Of a DNA stretch of 64,000 bases, positions 52,379 through 60,513 are shown piece after piece; the stretch's first letter is position 1; each line of letters starts with the position of its first letter. The position numbers and the translations under genes were made by a program. Below the pieces are notes generated by a model. The model made no database searches and was not told where the DNA came from. It saw only the letters and a program-made list of their open reading frames with translations. The stretch comes from Craterilacuibacter sinensis (lineage in GTDB: Bacteria; Pseudomonadota; Gammaproteobacteria; Burkholderiales; Chromobacteriaceae), in contig NZ_WSSB01000009.1 of NCBI RefSeq assembly GCF_009831765.1, positions 62,001 to 126,000 on the forward strand, in the 5' to 3' direction.

Positions 52379-53335
52379 TCAGTTCCCCTTGGCTGCGATC
52401 CGGTACAGGCCGTTCTCGCCGGCCACTACCAGGCTGTTGTCAGGCTGCGGTGCGATAGCTGTCAGGCTCAGCGCGCCGTGGCGTTTCACCAACGTGGCGC
52501 TGGACAAATCCGGCGCCAGCTGCAGCACCACCCCGCCTTGACCGACCAATAACAAGCGCCCGGAAGCATCCCGGGCATGCCCGAACAAAGAAACAGGCAA
52601 CGGCAAGTCGAGCTTGTGCCAATTCGCACCGAAATCTCGGGTTACAAAGACATTGCCGCGCATGCCGTAGGCGACCCAGCTGGCGGCATCGATACGAGCC
52701 ACACCGAATAGCGAGCCATTATAAAAAGACGCGATCTTCTGCCATGACACCCCGCCATCGCTCGATCTGAACGCCATACCCTGCTCGCCGACCAGCATCA
52801 GTTGCCCGTCGGCAGCGCCATCCATCGCATTGACGTGAAAATCCTCTACACCGACGTCCTGCGGCGCCCAGTTGTTGCCTCCATCAGTGGAAGCCAGGAA
52901 ACGGCCATAGCTGCCAAAGGCAAACAGCGGCCCGCCCTTGACCCCCCATACGCCCAACAGCGGTTCGGACACCTTGGCATCAAAGCGCACGGTGCGCCAG
53001 TGACGGCCACCGTCATCCGTTTTCAGTATCCAGTTGTCGCCACCAACGGCGACACCCTGCTTGTCATCCAGAAAATGCACCGAGGTCAGCGCCGAGCTTT
53101 GCGCCTTGTCCAGCGTCTGTGCCTGCCAGCTGGCACCGCCATCGGTGCTGGCGAAAATGGCACCGCGCTCGCCCACGGCAAGCAGCCTGCTGCCAAGCTG
53201 CGCCATATCATTGAAACGCATGCGATCGACGCGTACCATCGTCGCCGCCTGTTCCGGCATCGGGCGTGGCGAAAAGGCATAAACCGAAGCGGCGGCCACC
53301 ACGGCGGATACGGCCAGACCCATTAATGTGCGCAT
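52379..53335 (-). CDS. YCF48/BNR-repeat periplasmic protein
   Basis: This 318-residue protein has an N-terminal signal or anchor (MRTLMGLAVSAVVAAASVYA) and a beta-propeller built of Asp-box-like repeats: FASTDGGASW, LKTDDGGRHW, LASTDGGNNW, FRSSDGGVSW and VTRDFGANW. Homologues include the photosystem II assembly factor Ycf48/Hcf136, but bacterial copies next to RND permeases are thought to be transport partners. It starts the two-gene operon with the permease, and a predicted steroid operator lies 87 bp upstream. Confidence 0.83.
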   Translation of the reverse strand: MRTLMGLAVSAVVAAASVYAFSPRPMPEQAATMVRVDRMRFNDMAQLGSRLLAVGERGAIFASTDGGASWQAQTLDKAQSSALTSVHFLDDKQGVAVGGDNWILKTDDGGRHWRTVRFDAKVSEPLLGVWGVKGGPLFAFGSYGRFLASTDGGNNWAPQDVGVEDFHVNAMDGAADGQLMLVGEQGMAFRSSDGGVSWQKIASFYNGSLFGVARIDAASWVAYGMRGNVFVTRDFGANWHKLDLPLPVSLFGHARDASGRLLLVGQGGVVLQLAPDLSSATLVKRHGALSLTAIAPQPDNSLVVAGENGLYRIAAKGN

Positions 53336-53421
53336 GGCTGTCTCCCGTCATTGTTGTGCTGCATGGCGTGTATCCTCTGTTCTCTTTGTATGCTGATCAT
53401 TAGCCAAGCAAGGTGCAGCAA

Positions 53422-53437
53422 CATCGTCCAAACAGGG
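53422..53437 (-). promoter_or_regulatory. Predicted steroid-regulon operator (YCF48-RND operon)
   Basis: CATCGTCC-N5-GGG with the exact decamer ACATCGTCCA lies 87 bp upstream of the YCF48-like gene, in the gap after the thiolase gene that ends at 53516. Confidence 0.58.
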
Positions 53438-53515
53438 TAACCCCTCTCCGGCATACGAGAAACGCCACAAAGTGGCGTCTGTTTACTGGATATACCCGGG
53501 GCGACCCGTCATCAT

Positions 53516-54721
53516 TCAGCTGCCGACCTCGAACAGCGCCGCCGCCCCCATGCCGCCACCTATACACATGGATACCACCACGAAGCGCTCGCCACGGCGG
53601 CGCGCTTCCAGAAGTGCAGTGCCGACCAGGCGCGCACCCGACATCCCGAACGGGTGGCCGATGGCAATCGCCCCGCCGTTGACATTGAGGCGCGAATCCG
53701 CGATGCCCAGCGTGTCACGACAGTGGATCACCTGACAGGCGAAGGCCTCATTGATCTCCCACAAGCCGATATCGGACACCTTGAGGTTGTGGCGCGCCAA
53801 TAGTTTGGGGATGGCGTAGACCGGGCCGATGCCCATCTCGTCGGCACGGCAGCCGGCAACCGCCAGGCCACGGTAGATGCCCAGCGCCTCCAGGCCGCGC
53901 TCGCGCGCAAGATTCGCCGACATCAGCACCGAAGCGGATGCGCCATCCGACAATTGCGAGGCATTGCCGGCAGTGATGAAGCGGCCCTCGCTCACCCAGC
54001 GCCCGTCCTTGAATACCGGCTTGAGCGCCGCCAGGCTCTCGGCACTGGTGTCCGCGCGCGCACCCTCGTCGCGTGCAAGCGTCACCTGCTGCTTGTCGGT
54101 CGGATTGCCGTCGCGGTCAAACAGCTGCTTGTCTACCGTGAGCGGCACGATCTCGGCGTCAAGCAGCCCGGCTTCCTGAGCAGCAGCGATGCGCTGCTGG
54201 CTTTCGAGCGCGTACTCATCCTGCGCCGCACGGCTGATGCCGTAACGCGCCGCCACCAGTTCGGCGGTCTCTATCATCGGGATATACGCGCTCGGGTAGG
54301 CGGCGAGCACCGCCTGCGACTGGGCGCGGTACGCGTTCTTGTATTTGTTCTGCACCAGCGAGATCGACTCGACGCCGCCGGCAACCAGGATCTCGCGCTC
54401 GCCGACCATGATGTCCTTGGCGGCGTTGGCAATCGCAATCAACCCGGAGGCGCACATGCGGTCCAGCGCCATGCCCGGCACGGAATCCGGCAGGCCGGCC
54501 ACATAGCCGGACAGGCGACCGATGGTGTAGCCCTGCGTACCCTGCTGTGCAGCACAGCCCATGATCACGTCGTCGACTTCAGCAGGCGCGACACCGGCGC
54601 GCTCGATCGCGGCGCGGATCACATGACCACCGAGCACCGGCGCTTCGGTGTCGTTGAATGCGCCGCGATACGCCTTGCCGATCGCGGTTCTGGCAGTAGA
54701 AACGATAACGGCTTCTTGCAT
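53516..54721 (-). CDS. Acetyl-CoA C-acyltransferase (third thiolase)
   Basis: This 401-residue thiolase has nucleophile Cys90 in [15 protein letters not shown], the His motif [18 protein letters not shown] and the second Cys in [16 protein letters not shown]. Sequences around [20 protein letters not shown] differ from the other two thiolases in the window. It is the last gene of the ipdF-maoC-thiolase operon, so it probably cleaves the 3-oxoacyl-CoA formed from the HIP propionyl side chain. AAGGAC precedes the start. Confidence 0.85.
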   Translation of the reverse strand: MQEAVIVSTARTAIGKAYRGAFNDTEAPVLGGHVIRAAIERAGVAPAEVDDVIMGCAAQQGTQGYTIGRLSGYVAGLPDSVPGMALDRMCASGLIAIANAAKDIMVGEREILVAGGVESISLVQNKYKNAYRAQSQAVLAAYPSAYIPMIETAELVAARYGISRAAQDEYALESQQRIAAAQEAGLLDAEIVPLTVDKQLFDRDGNPTDKQQVTLARDEGARADTSAESLAALKPVFKDGRWVSEGRFITAGNASQLSDGASASVLMSANLARERGLEALGIYRGLAVAGCRADEMGIGPVYAIPKLLARHNLKVSDIGLWEINEAFACQVIHCRDTLGIADSRLNVNGGAIAIGHPFGMSGARLVGTALLEARRRGERFVVVSMCIGGGMGAAALFEVGS

Positions 54722-54796
54722 ATGGCTGTCCTTGCTAGAAAGAATATGGAACGGCTGGGTAGGCGAAAATGGCTACCGAATCCCGGATTCCGTGTT

Positions 54797-55255
54797 CTAA
54801 AAGAAATAACGGCTGATCTTGTCAACCACGCAGGCGGGCTTGTCCGCGCCTTCGATCTCGATGGTGATGCGCACCGTGGCCTGCACCCCGCCACCGGCCT
54901 CTTCCACCTTCAGCACCTCGCCGCGCCCGCGCAGGCGCGAGTTCACCGGCACCGGCGCCGGAAAGCGCACGCGGTCGCAGCCGACATTCACTCCCAGCTT
55001 CATGTTGCGGATCTCGATCAGCTGCGGCAAAAACAGGCTGGCCAGCGACAGCGTCAGATAGCCGTGCGCGATGGTGCTGCCAAATGGCCCGGTTTTAGCG
55101 CGCTCGGGGTCGACGTGTATCCACTGATGGTCGCCAGTGGCCTCGGCAAACAGGTCGATGCGCGTCTGGGTGATCTCGGTCCAGCCGGTGACGCCCAGGT
55201 CGGTGCCGCCGGCACAAAGCAGCGCGTCTTTGCCATCAATGGTGATATTGGCCAT
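54797..55255 (-). CDS. MaoC-like (R)-specific enoyl-CoA hydratase
   Basis: This 152-residue single hot-dog protein has the hydratase signature: FAEATGDHQWIHVDPERA with the catalytic Asp and His, then FGSTIAHGYLTLSLASLFLP. It would hydrate an enoyl-CoA to the (R)-3-hydroxyacyl-CoA, the form used by MFE-2-type SDRs. Its start abuts the ipdF stop by one base, so the two are cotranslated, and the thiolase gene follows by 75 bases. Confidence 0.87.
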   Translation of the reverse strand: MANITIDGKDALLCAGGTDLGVTGWTEITQTRIDLFAEATGDHQWIHVDPERAKTGPFGSTIAHGYLTLSLASLFLPQLIEIRNMKLGVNVGCDRVRFPAPVPVNSRLRGRGEVLKVEEAGGGVQATVRITIEIEGADKPACVVDKISRYFF

Positions 55256-55256
55256 G

Positions 55257-56042
55257 TCACGCCCTTTGCGCGCTGACCGATACCACTTCGCCGGTCATAT
55301 AGGTCGAATAGTCGCTGGCGAGGAACATCATCACATTGGCGACCTCCCACGGCTCGGCGCCGCGACCAAAGGCCTCCTGCGACGCGAGGCTTGCCAGCAG
55401 TTCTTCCGAGGCGGATTTTTTCAGGAAGGCATGGATGGCAATCGACGGCGCCACCGCATTGATGCGCACCCCGTATTCGGCCGCTTCCAGCGCCGAACAG
55501 CGCGTGAGCGCCATTACGCCGGCCTTGGCCGCTGCGTAGTGCGCCTGCTCCTTCTGCGCGCGCCAGCCCAGCACCGAGGCGTTATTGATGATCACGCCGC
55601 AGCCTCTGGGCTGCATCGCCCGCAGCATCGCGCGCGTCATGCGAAAAGTCCCGGTCAGGGTAACAGCCAGTACCTTGTCCCACTCACTGTCTTCCATATC
55701 GACCACGCGGCAACTGGTGCCCAGGCCTGCGTTATTGATCAGCACGTCGACGCCACCGAGTTTCTGTTCGGCGGCGGCAACCAGCGCCTGCACCTGGGTC
55801 TCGTCGCTGACGTCGCACAGCATGCCGTAAACGGCGGCAAGGCCGGTGTCGCTTTTCAGCGTCTCGACCGCGTCCTGCAGGCGCTTTTCGTGCACATCGG
55901 AAATCATCAGCGCGCGGCAGCCTTCCTCGGCGGCGCGGCGTGCGGCGGCAAAGCCGATGCCGGCGCCGGCAGCGGCAGTCACCAGCACCGACTTGCCCTT
56001 AAGCAGGCCGCAGGCGGCCGGATAAGCGGGGGCAGCTTTCAT
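55257..56042 (-). CDS. ipdF: IpdF-like SDR of HIP-CoA degradation
   Basis: This 261-residue SDR matches IpdF (ScdG in Comamonas) over its length. Shared pieces are LLKGKSVLVTAAAGAGIGFA, SDVHEKRLQDAV, VLINNAGLGTSCRVVDMED, GVIINNASVLGWRAQKEQAH, YAAAKAGVMALTRCSALEAA, YGVRINAVAPSIAIHAFL and FLASDYSTYMTGEVVSVSAQ. IpdF oxidises the hydroxyl of the indane ring system (5-OH or 9-OH of HIP derivatives). The start at 56042 has AAGGAG 6 bases upstream. The nearby CATCGTGC site is probably its operator. Confidence 0.88.
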   Translation of the reverse strand: MKAAPAYPAACGLLKGKSVLVTAAAGAGIGFAAARRAAEEGCRALMISDVHEKRLQDAVETLKSDTGLAAVYGMLCDVSDETQVQALVAAAEQKLGGVDVLINNAGLGTSCRVVDMEDSEWDKVLAVTLTGTFRMTRAMLRAMQPRGCGVIINNASVLGWRAQKEQAHYAAAKAGVMALTRCSALEAAEYGVRINAVAPSIAIHAFLKKSASEELLASLASQEAFGRGAEPWEVANVMMFLASDYSTYMTGEVVSVSAQRA

Positions 56043-56096
56043 GTCACACTCCTTGTTGAGACCTGCCCCTATCGTGACGCTGCTGCAGTACGCCGC

Positions 56097-56112
56097 CATC
56101 GTGCAAACGGAC
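56097..56112 (-). promoter_or_regulatory. Near-match steroid-regulon operator (ipdF operon)
   Basis: CATCGTGC-N5-GAC has one change in the 8-base core and an intact GAC half, 55 bp upstream of ipdF, in the usual orientation. Confidence 0.5.
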
Positions 56113-56125
56113 CATAAGCTCACAT

Positions 56126-56160
56126 GAAAAAACCCGCCGGCCGCGATGGCAGGCGGGTTT
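56126..56160 (-). terminator. Intrinsic terminator of the 7-alpha-HSDH-like gene
   Basis: AAACCCGCC (56130-56138) pairs with GGCGGGTTT (56152-56160), and a run of T follows on the minus strand. It lies 16 bases past the SDR stop codon and just upstream of the ipdF control region. Confidence 0.85.
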
Positions 56161-56175
56161 GCGATGCGTAACGTG

Positions 56176-56952
56176 TCAGAACGGCCACACCGTCGACTCG
56201 GCACCACCGTCGACCTCGATCACCTTGCCGGTGATCCAGCGGCTGGCGGGGCTGGCCAGAAACAACGCGACAGCAGCGATATCTTCAGCCTCACCCAGAC
56301 AGGCCAGCGGAGTGGCATCTATCATCTTCTGACGGGCGCTGTCGTTCAGGAACTTCTCCAGCGCATCGGTGCGGATAGGCCCGGGGGCAATCGCGTTGAC
56401 CCGGATGGCCGGGGCGAAATCCTGCGCCAGCAGGCGATTAAGCTGGGTCAGCGCCGCCTTGGCAGCACCATAGACTGTGAAATTTTTCTGCGCATAGCGC
56501 GCCGCAGCCGAGGTGATATTGATGATGACGCCGTGGCCTGCTGCCTGCATATGTGGTGCCACCAGCGCCGAGAGGCGAAACGCGGTAGTGACATTGAAGT
56601 GCATCGCGTCGTCAAACGCCTTGGCCGTAGTCTTGAGCGCATGATTGGGGCCGGCACCGCCGGCGTTGTTCACCAGCAAGGTGAGCTTGCCCATCGCTTC
56701 GCGCGCATCCTCCACCAAGCGCTGCAAGGCCGCGTCGTCGTTGACGTCGCAACTGAGCGCCAGCGCCCGTACGCCAAACGCGCGCGCGGCCTTGGCGGTG
56801 TCGTCGATCTCGCTCTGGTTCCTGGCCACACACACCACGTCGGCGCCGGCTTCGGCAAACGCCAGCGCAATGGCGCGGCCTATGCCGCGCCCGGCACCGG
56901 TAATGATGGCGACTTCACCCCGCAGGGAAAAGCGTTCTAGAATACGGCTCAT
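56176..56952 (-). CDS. 7-alpha-hydroxysteroid dehydrogenase-like SDR
   Basis: This 258-residue SDR resembles E. coli 7-alpha-HSDH (HdhA). It has AIITGAGRGIGRAIALAFAE, LLVNNAGGAGPNHALKTT, FRLSALVAPHMQAAGHGVII, the YGAAK catalytic pair, IRVNAIAPGPIRTDALEKFL and PASRWITGKVIEVDGG. It may oxidise the 7-alpha-hydroxyl of bile acids, though assignment to a single hydroxyl position from sequence alone is not safe. The gene lies between two strong terminators and only 74 bases after DUF1329, leaving little room for a promoter. GAGGAC lies before the start at 56952. Confidence 0.75.
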   Translation of the reverse strand: MSRILERFSLRGEVAIITGAGRGIGRAIALAFAEAGADVVCVARNQSEIDDTAKAARAFGVRALALSCDVNDDAALQRLVEDAREAMGKLTLLVNNAGGAGPNHALKTTAKAFDDAMHFNVTTAFRLSALVAPHMQAAGHGVIINITSAAARYAQKNFTVYGAAKAALTQLNRLLAQDFAPAIRVNAIAPGPIRTDALEKFLNDSARQKMIDATPLACLGEAEDIAAVALFLASPASRWITGKVIEVDGGAESTVWPF

Positions 56953-56980
56953 CGTACTGTCCTCAATAAAAAATGGGCGC

Positions 56981-57008
56981 AAAAAACCCGATGCCTGGGC
57001 ATCGGGTT
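56981..57008 (-). terminator. Intrinsic terminator between DUF1329 and the SDR
   Basis: AACCCGATGC (56985-56994) and GCATCGGGTT (56999-57008) form a perfect 10-base stem with a 4-base loop, followed on the minus strand by a T run. It is 19 bases beyond the DUF1329 stop codon. Confidence 0.88.
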
Positions 57009-57026
57009 GCGGCTAGTTAGTGCGGC

Positions 57027-58403
57027 TTACTTGCCGGCGCGGCGGATCGCGTCCGGAGTAAAATCTTCGGGTTTGAGACCAGCTGCGTTGATCACGTCAG
57101 ACTTGGGCTGCTCGTTGCTCATGCCATACGCGACGTAAGCACCCGAGTTCAGGTCGTGATAGAAGGTCGTCGAGTTGAACTGGCCACTGAAGTCCGGCGA
57201 ATAGTAATGATGCGCAATACCGGCACGCCACAGCTTGTTCTGCCCGTCGTACTGATCGGCATACACACCATGCCAGCTATCCTCATCCAGATAGATCACG
57301 CGGCGCGGATACAGATGGCGCATGCCCGGCTTGAGCTTGGCCTCCACCACCCACACGCGGTGCAACTCGTAGCGCATCGGTTCGGCGTTCGGATGGTTAG
57401 GAGTCAGCAAGTCCTTGTACTTGAGCTTGGGACTGGCAACACGATAGGCGTTGTACGGAATGTACATTTCCTTCTTGCCCAGCAGCTTCCAGTCATAGCG
57501 CTCGGGCGAGCCGTTGAAGAAGCGATCCTCGTCAATGGTCATGCCGCCACCGACCCCGCCCACCGGCTGGTCAAAACCGAAGCCCGGCACCTGGCGTACA
57601 CGACGGGTACCCGGGTCATAGCGCCAGGCCAGACGCGCGGTGGTCGCGAAGTTGTACGGCTCTTGCGATACGGTGATCGCCCCCTTGTCGCGCTCGGGCA
57701 GCATGGGTGCGGTAATGTAGTAGGAGTAGATGCCGGATGTGGTTTTGGCACGCACCTTGGGGTCATGCCCCGGCGTCAGGCCGGTCGAGCGCAAGCGCCC
57801 CCAGATAATGCCGTTCGAGGTGACCGTCGCATTATCGCGTACCGTCTGCACCGTATACGGGCGGTGCGGCTGCAACATATTCCACAAAGCTTCCTGCCCG
57901 GTCTTGGGCACCGGGAACGGAATGGCACCGGCAGTGGCATCCACCCCCATGCCGCCATCTACCACCTTGGCCGACTTGGCATTGTCCAGCGCGGTGTCGC
58001 ACACCCAGTCCGGGTAGCGGAAGTCGCGGTGGCTGGCGTAAACAGGCATCTTGTAGCTGTTCGGATATTTTTTCAGCAAGGCCTTCTGGCCATCGTTCAG
58101 CTTGTCGGCGTACTGCGCCATATTGGCGGCAGTAATCACGAACAGCGGCTTTTCATTGGCATAAACGTCGCTGGCGTGCGAGCCGGCATTCATCTTCCAG
58201 CCCGGATTGGCCTGCGCCCCCAGCCATTTGCCGGAGAAAGCCGGAATCGAACCGTCGGCATTGCCGGCCTTCTCGGCACCGACACAGGTCAGATCCTTGC
58301 CCAGACGGGCCACTTCGGCAGCAGAAGCCGCGGCTTGCGCACCGTGCGCGGCAAACAGAGCGGAGGCTGCCAGCAGTGCTGCTGCTATCTTTTTCATCTT
58401 CAT
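57027..58403 (-). CDS. DUF1329 periplasmic protein
   Basis: This 458-residue protein has a signal peptide (IAAALLAASALFAAHGAQA, cleavage near residue 25) and matches the DUF1329 family, whose fold is related to outer-membrane lipoprotein-sorting proteins such as LolA/LolB. Landmarks are EVARLGKDLTCVGAEKAGN, NSYKMPVYASHRDFRYPDWV, RQVPGFGFDQPVGGVGGGM, YDWKLLGKKEMYIPYNAYR, and YLDEDSWHGVYADQYDGQ. It is 30 bases downstream of a DUF1302 gene, its usual partner. A role in moving hydrophobic substrates such as steroids across the periplasm is proposed for the family and remains unproven. Confidence 0.88.
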   Translation of the reverse strand: MKMKKIAAALLAASALFAAHGAQAAASAAEVARLGKDLTCVGAEKAGNADGSIPAFSGKWLGAQANPGWKMNAGSHASDVYANEKPLFVITAANMAQYADKLNDGQKALLKKYPNSYKMPVYASHRDFRYPDWVCDTALDNAKSAKVVDGGMGVDATAGAIPFPVPKTGQEALWNMLQPHRPYTVQTVRDNATVTSNGIIWGRLRSTGLTPGHDPKVRAKTTSGIYSYYITAPMLPERDKGAITVSQEPYNFATTARLAWRYDPGTRRVRQVPGFGFDQPVGGVGGGMTIDEDRFFNGSPERYDWKLLGKKEMYIPYNAYRVASPKLKYKDLLTPNHPNAEPMRYELHRVWVVEAKLKPGMRHLYPRRVIYLDEDSWHGVYADQYDGQNKLWRAGIAHHYYSPDFSGQFNSTTFYHDLNSGAYVAYGMSNEQPKSDVINAAGLKPEDFTPDAIRRAGK

Positions 58404-58433
58404 AATAAGGACTCCTCAATCGGGTGATGGGGC

Positions 58434-60272
58434 TCAGAAGGTGTACTTGGCGTAGGCCGAGACATAATCGCGGTCACCCAGCTTGCGATAGACCGGATCC
58501 GGACGGGTAAAACCGACGTAAGTCAGCCCCAGTTCCAGATTGCCCAGATACTTCCACTCGGTCCCTACCGAGTACTGGAAATTGCCGCCGGCATCCGCCA
58601 GCGTCGAAATCGGCGTCATGCCCTGAATCCACACACCACGGATAGGTACTTTCAGATCCCAGCCCGGAACAATGCCGGGGTAGGACAGGTCCATGCCCAA
58701 CGTCAGGCCGTAGGCATTTTTGTCGCGTTCGCCGGTGACTTCACCGTTCTTGCTGGTCGTATAGACGAACTGGTCGCTACTGCCGTACAAGGGGAGGTTA
58801 TTGGGCGCCTTTAGGCCGGCCAGGTTGGCAGCCCCATACACGTCGTCGACGCTGATGCCGTGTGTCCACACCAATTCGCCCATCAAGGTCGTTGCCGGAG
58901 CCCATGGTCTATCACCCAATACCTGAATGAACGATACCTGCGCCTGTGTCGCCTTGCCGCGCGCGGCAGTCACCCCCAGCGGGGTATTCACCAGCATCGG
59001 CACGCCATCGCGATAAGTCAGCTCGCCACCAACCTGCATATCGCCAAGGCGGGTCGAAATAGAGGCACCGACAAGCTTGATCTTGTCGAAATAGATCTCG
59101 TCGTAGCTTTGCGGGTTAGGCAGCCAAGTTCCGTTGTAAGCGTTAAACAGCGGACTGCCCGGTGCTGCGCTGCATGCGGCCTTAGCACCCCCGAATTTAT
59201 CCGGATTAGAATAACAACCCGGCATCTTGCCGTAATTGATACGCACATTCGGATTCTTGTCGTGGTATTGCAGGTAATAAGCCGACAACTCGGTGGCATC
59301 GGTTACGCCCCAGCGCGCGCCGATACCGAACTGGCCGTCATTGCTTGGCTTTTCCTTTTCGCCAAACGGGATGTAATTGGCACCCAGCTTGCCCTGCACA
59401 CGCGGGTCAGGCACTGCTACACCGCCAAACGGATCACCGAAACCGTTACGGATAAACTCCGCCCCCGGCCCCAGCAGATCAGTGTTCGACAGATAGGAAC
59501 CCACCGGCGGCAGTTCGGTACCCTTCCACTGGAACTGGTAGTAGCCCATCAGGCTGAAGTTGGGTGCCAGCTCAAGCAGGCCGGACACTTGCGGTACCGG
59601 CAGCAGCATTTCCTTGACCTCGGTGCCGGGCGACAGGCCCTTCACCGCATCAAACGGCACTTGTGCAGCCGAGGCGTTGCCGTAGAACAGGCTCTCGCCC
59701 CAGGCCACCACCTGATTGCCCAGTTTGACGGTCAGGCGCTTGTCGCCCCCCACATCCCAGGTGTTGTAGACATAGGCATCCAGAAACTTGGCGCGGCCAC
59801 CGGAATAGAACTGGGTTCCATCGGTGAACTGGTCGTTGGCGCCGAACTTGTTGACAGTTTTTGGCGAATTATTGGCATTGCTCTTGTGGTAGACATCATC
59901 GTAGAACGCAGTACCTCGCAGCATCAGCCCCATATCCCCGCGGCTGAGGTTCATCTCGGCATTCAGCCCGAGACGATTGGAGGTCAGATCCCCTTTGCCG
60001 AAGTTGTGGTTGCCGTCGTCCAGATTGATCGCCAGCGGATTGCGACCTACTGTAGTCGAGCCTACCTTGGGGCCGTCAGTCAGCTTGTCCGATGGATCCT
60101 TGACCCGCACGCCTACGCCGTAGGATACGGTCGCCTGATAATCGAGCTTGACGCCATTTTCAAACTCAATCGCCTCCGCGGCATACGCCTGGCTGCCAAT
60201 CAGCGCCAGCGACAGCGGCAGCACCCTGGGCAGGGCTATCCATCCCGTTTTACTTCTGTTTTTTTGTTTCAT
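58434..60272 (-). CDS. DUF1302 outer-membrane beta-barrel protein
   Basis: This 612-residue protein has a signal peptide (LPLSLALIGSQAYA, cleavage near residue 32) and alternating hydrophobic strands, and it ends in AYAKYTF with the C-terminal aromatic residue of outer-membrane barrels. It matches the DUF1302 family, found with DUF1329 proteins and RND permeases in hydrocarbon and steroid users. It probably forms an outer-membrane channel or assembly for steroid uptake. GGAGG precedes the start, and a predicted steroid operator lies 104 bp upstream. Confidence 0.88.
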   Translation of the reverse strand: MKQKNRSKTGWIALPRVLPLSLALIGSQAYAAEAIEFENGVKLDYQATVSYGVGVRVKDPSDKLTDGPKVGSTTVGRNPLAINLDDGNHNFGKGDLTSNRLGLNAEMNLSRGDMGLMLRGTAFYDDVYHKSNANNSPKTVNKFGANDQFTDGTQFYSGGRAKFLDAYVYNTWDVGGDKRLTVKLGNQVVAWGESLFYGNASAAQVPFDAVKGLSPGTEVKEMLLPVPQVSGLLELAPNFSLMGYYQFQWKGTELPPVGSYLSNTDLLGPGAEFIRNGFGDPFGGVAVPDPRVQGKLGANYIPFGEKEKPSNDGQFGIGARWGVTDATELSAYYLQYHDKNPNVRINYGKMPGCYSNPDKFGGAKAACSAAPGSPLFNAYNGTWLPNPQSYDEIYFDKIKLVGASISTRLGDMQVGGELTYRDGVPMLVNTPLGVTAARGKATQAQVSFIQVLGDRPWAPATTLMGELVWTHGISVDDVYGAANLAGLKAPNNLPLYGSSDQFVYTTSKNGEVTGERDKNAYGLTLGMDLSYPGIVPGWDLKVPIRGVWIQGMTPISTLADAGGNFQYSVGTEWKYLGNLELGLTYVGFTRPDPVYRKLGDRDYVSAYAKYTF

Positions 60273-60375
60273 GCGATTGCCTCACCTCCATTGTCCGGGT
60301 CTTTTTAAAGAGCGCCCTGTTCTGCAGCAGGCTTTGCTCCTTGTGCTGCAATGTGGACGCCAGAACCATGTCCTA

Positions 60376-60391
60376 CATCGTCCAAAAAGAC
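60376..60391 (-). promoter_or_regulatory. Predicted steroid-regulon operator (DUF1302 / fadE-fadD)
   Basis: An exact CATCGTCC-N5-GAC copy with the decamer ACATCGTCCA and extended GACTAAA lies in the 241-base divergent region, 104 bp from the DUF1302 start and 123-138 bp from the acyl-CoA dehydrogenase start. Confidence 0.6.
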
Positions 60392-60513
60392 TAAACAGAG
60401 CGAATGCTCTATGCGGCAAGCAGTGATAGTCTGTTCGCATGATGTGGGGCAAAGGGTGTGCCGGATAATGGCTCGCAATAGCTTGAGCATGATCCTGCAA
60501 CAGGAGAGCAAAC

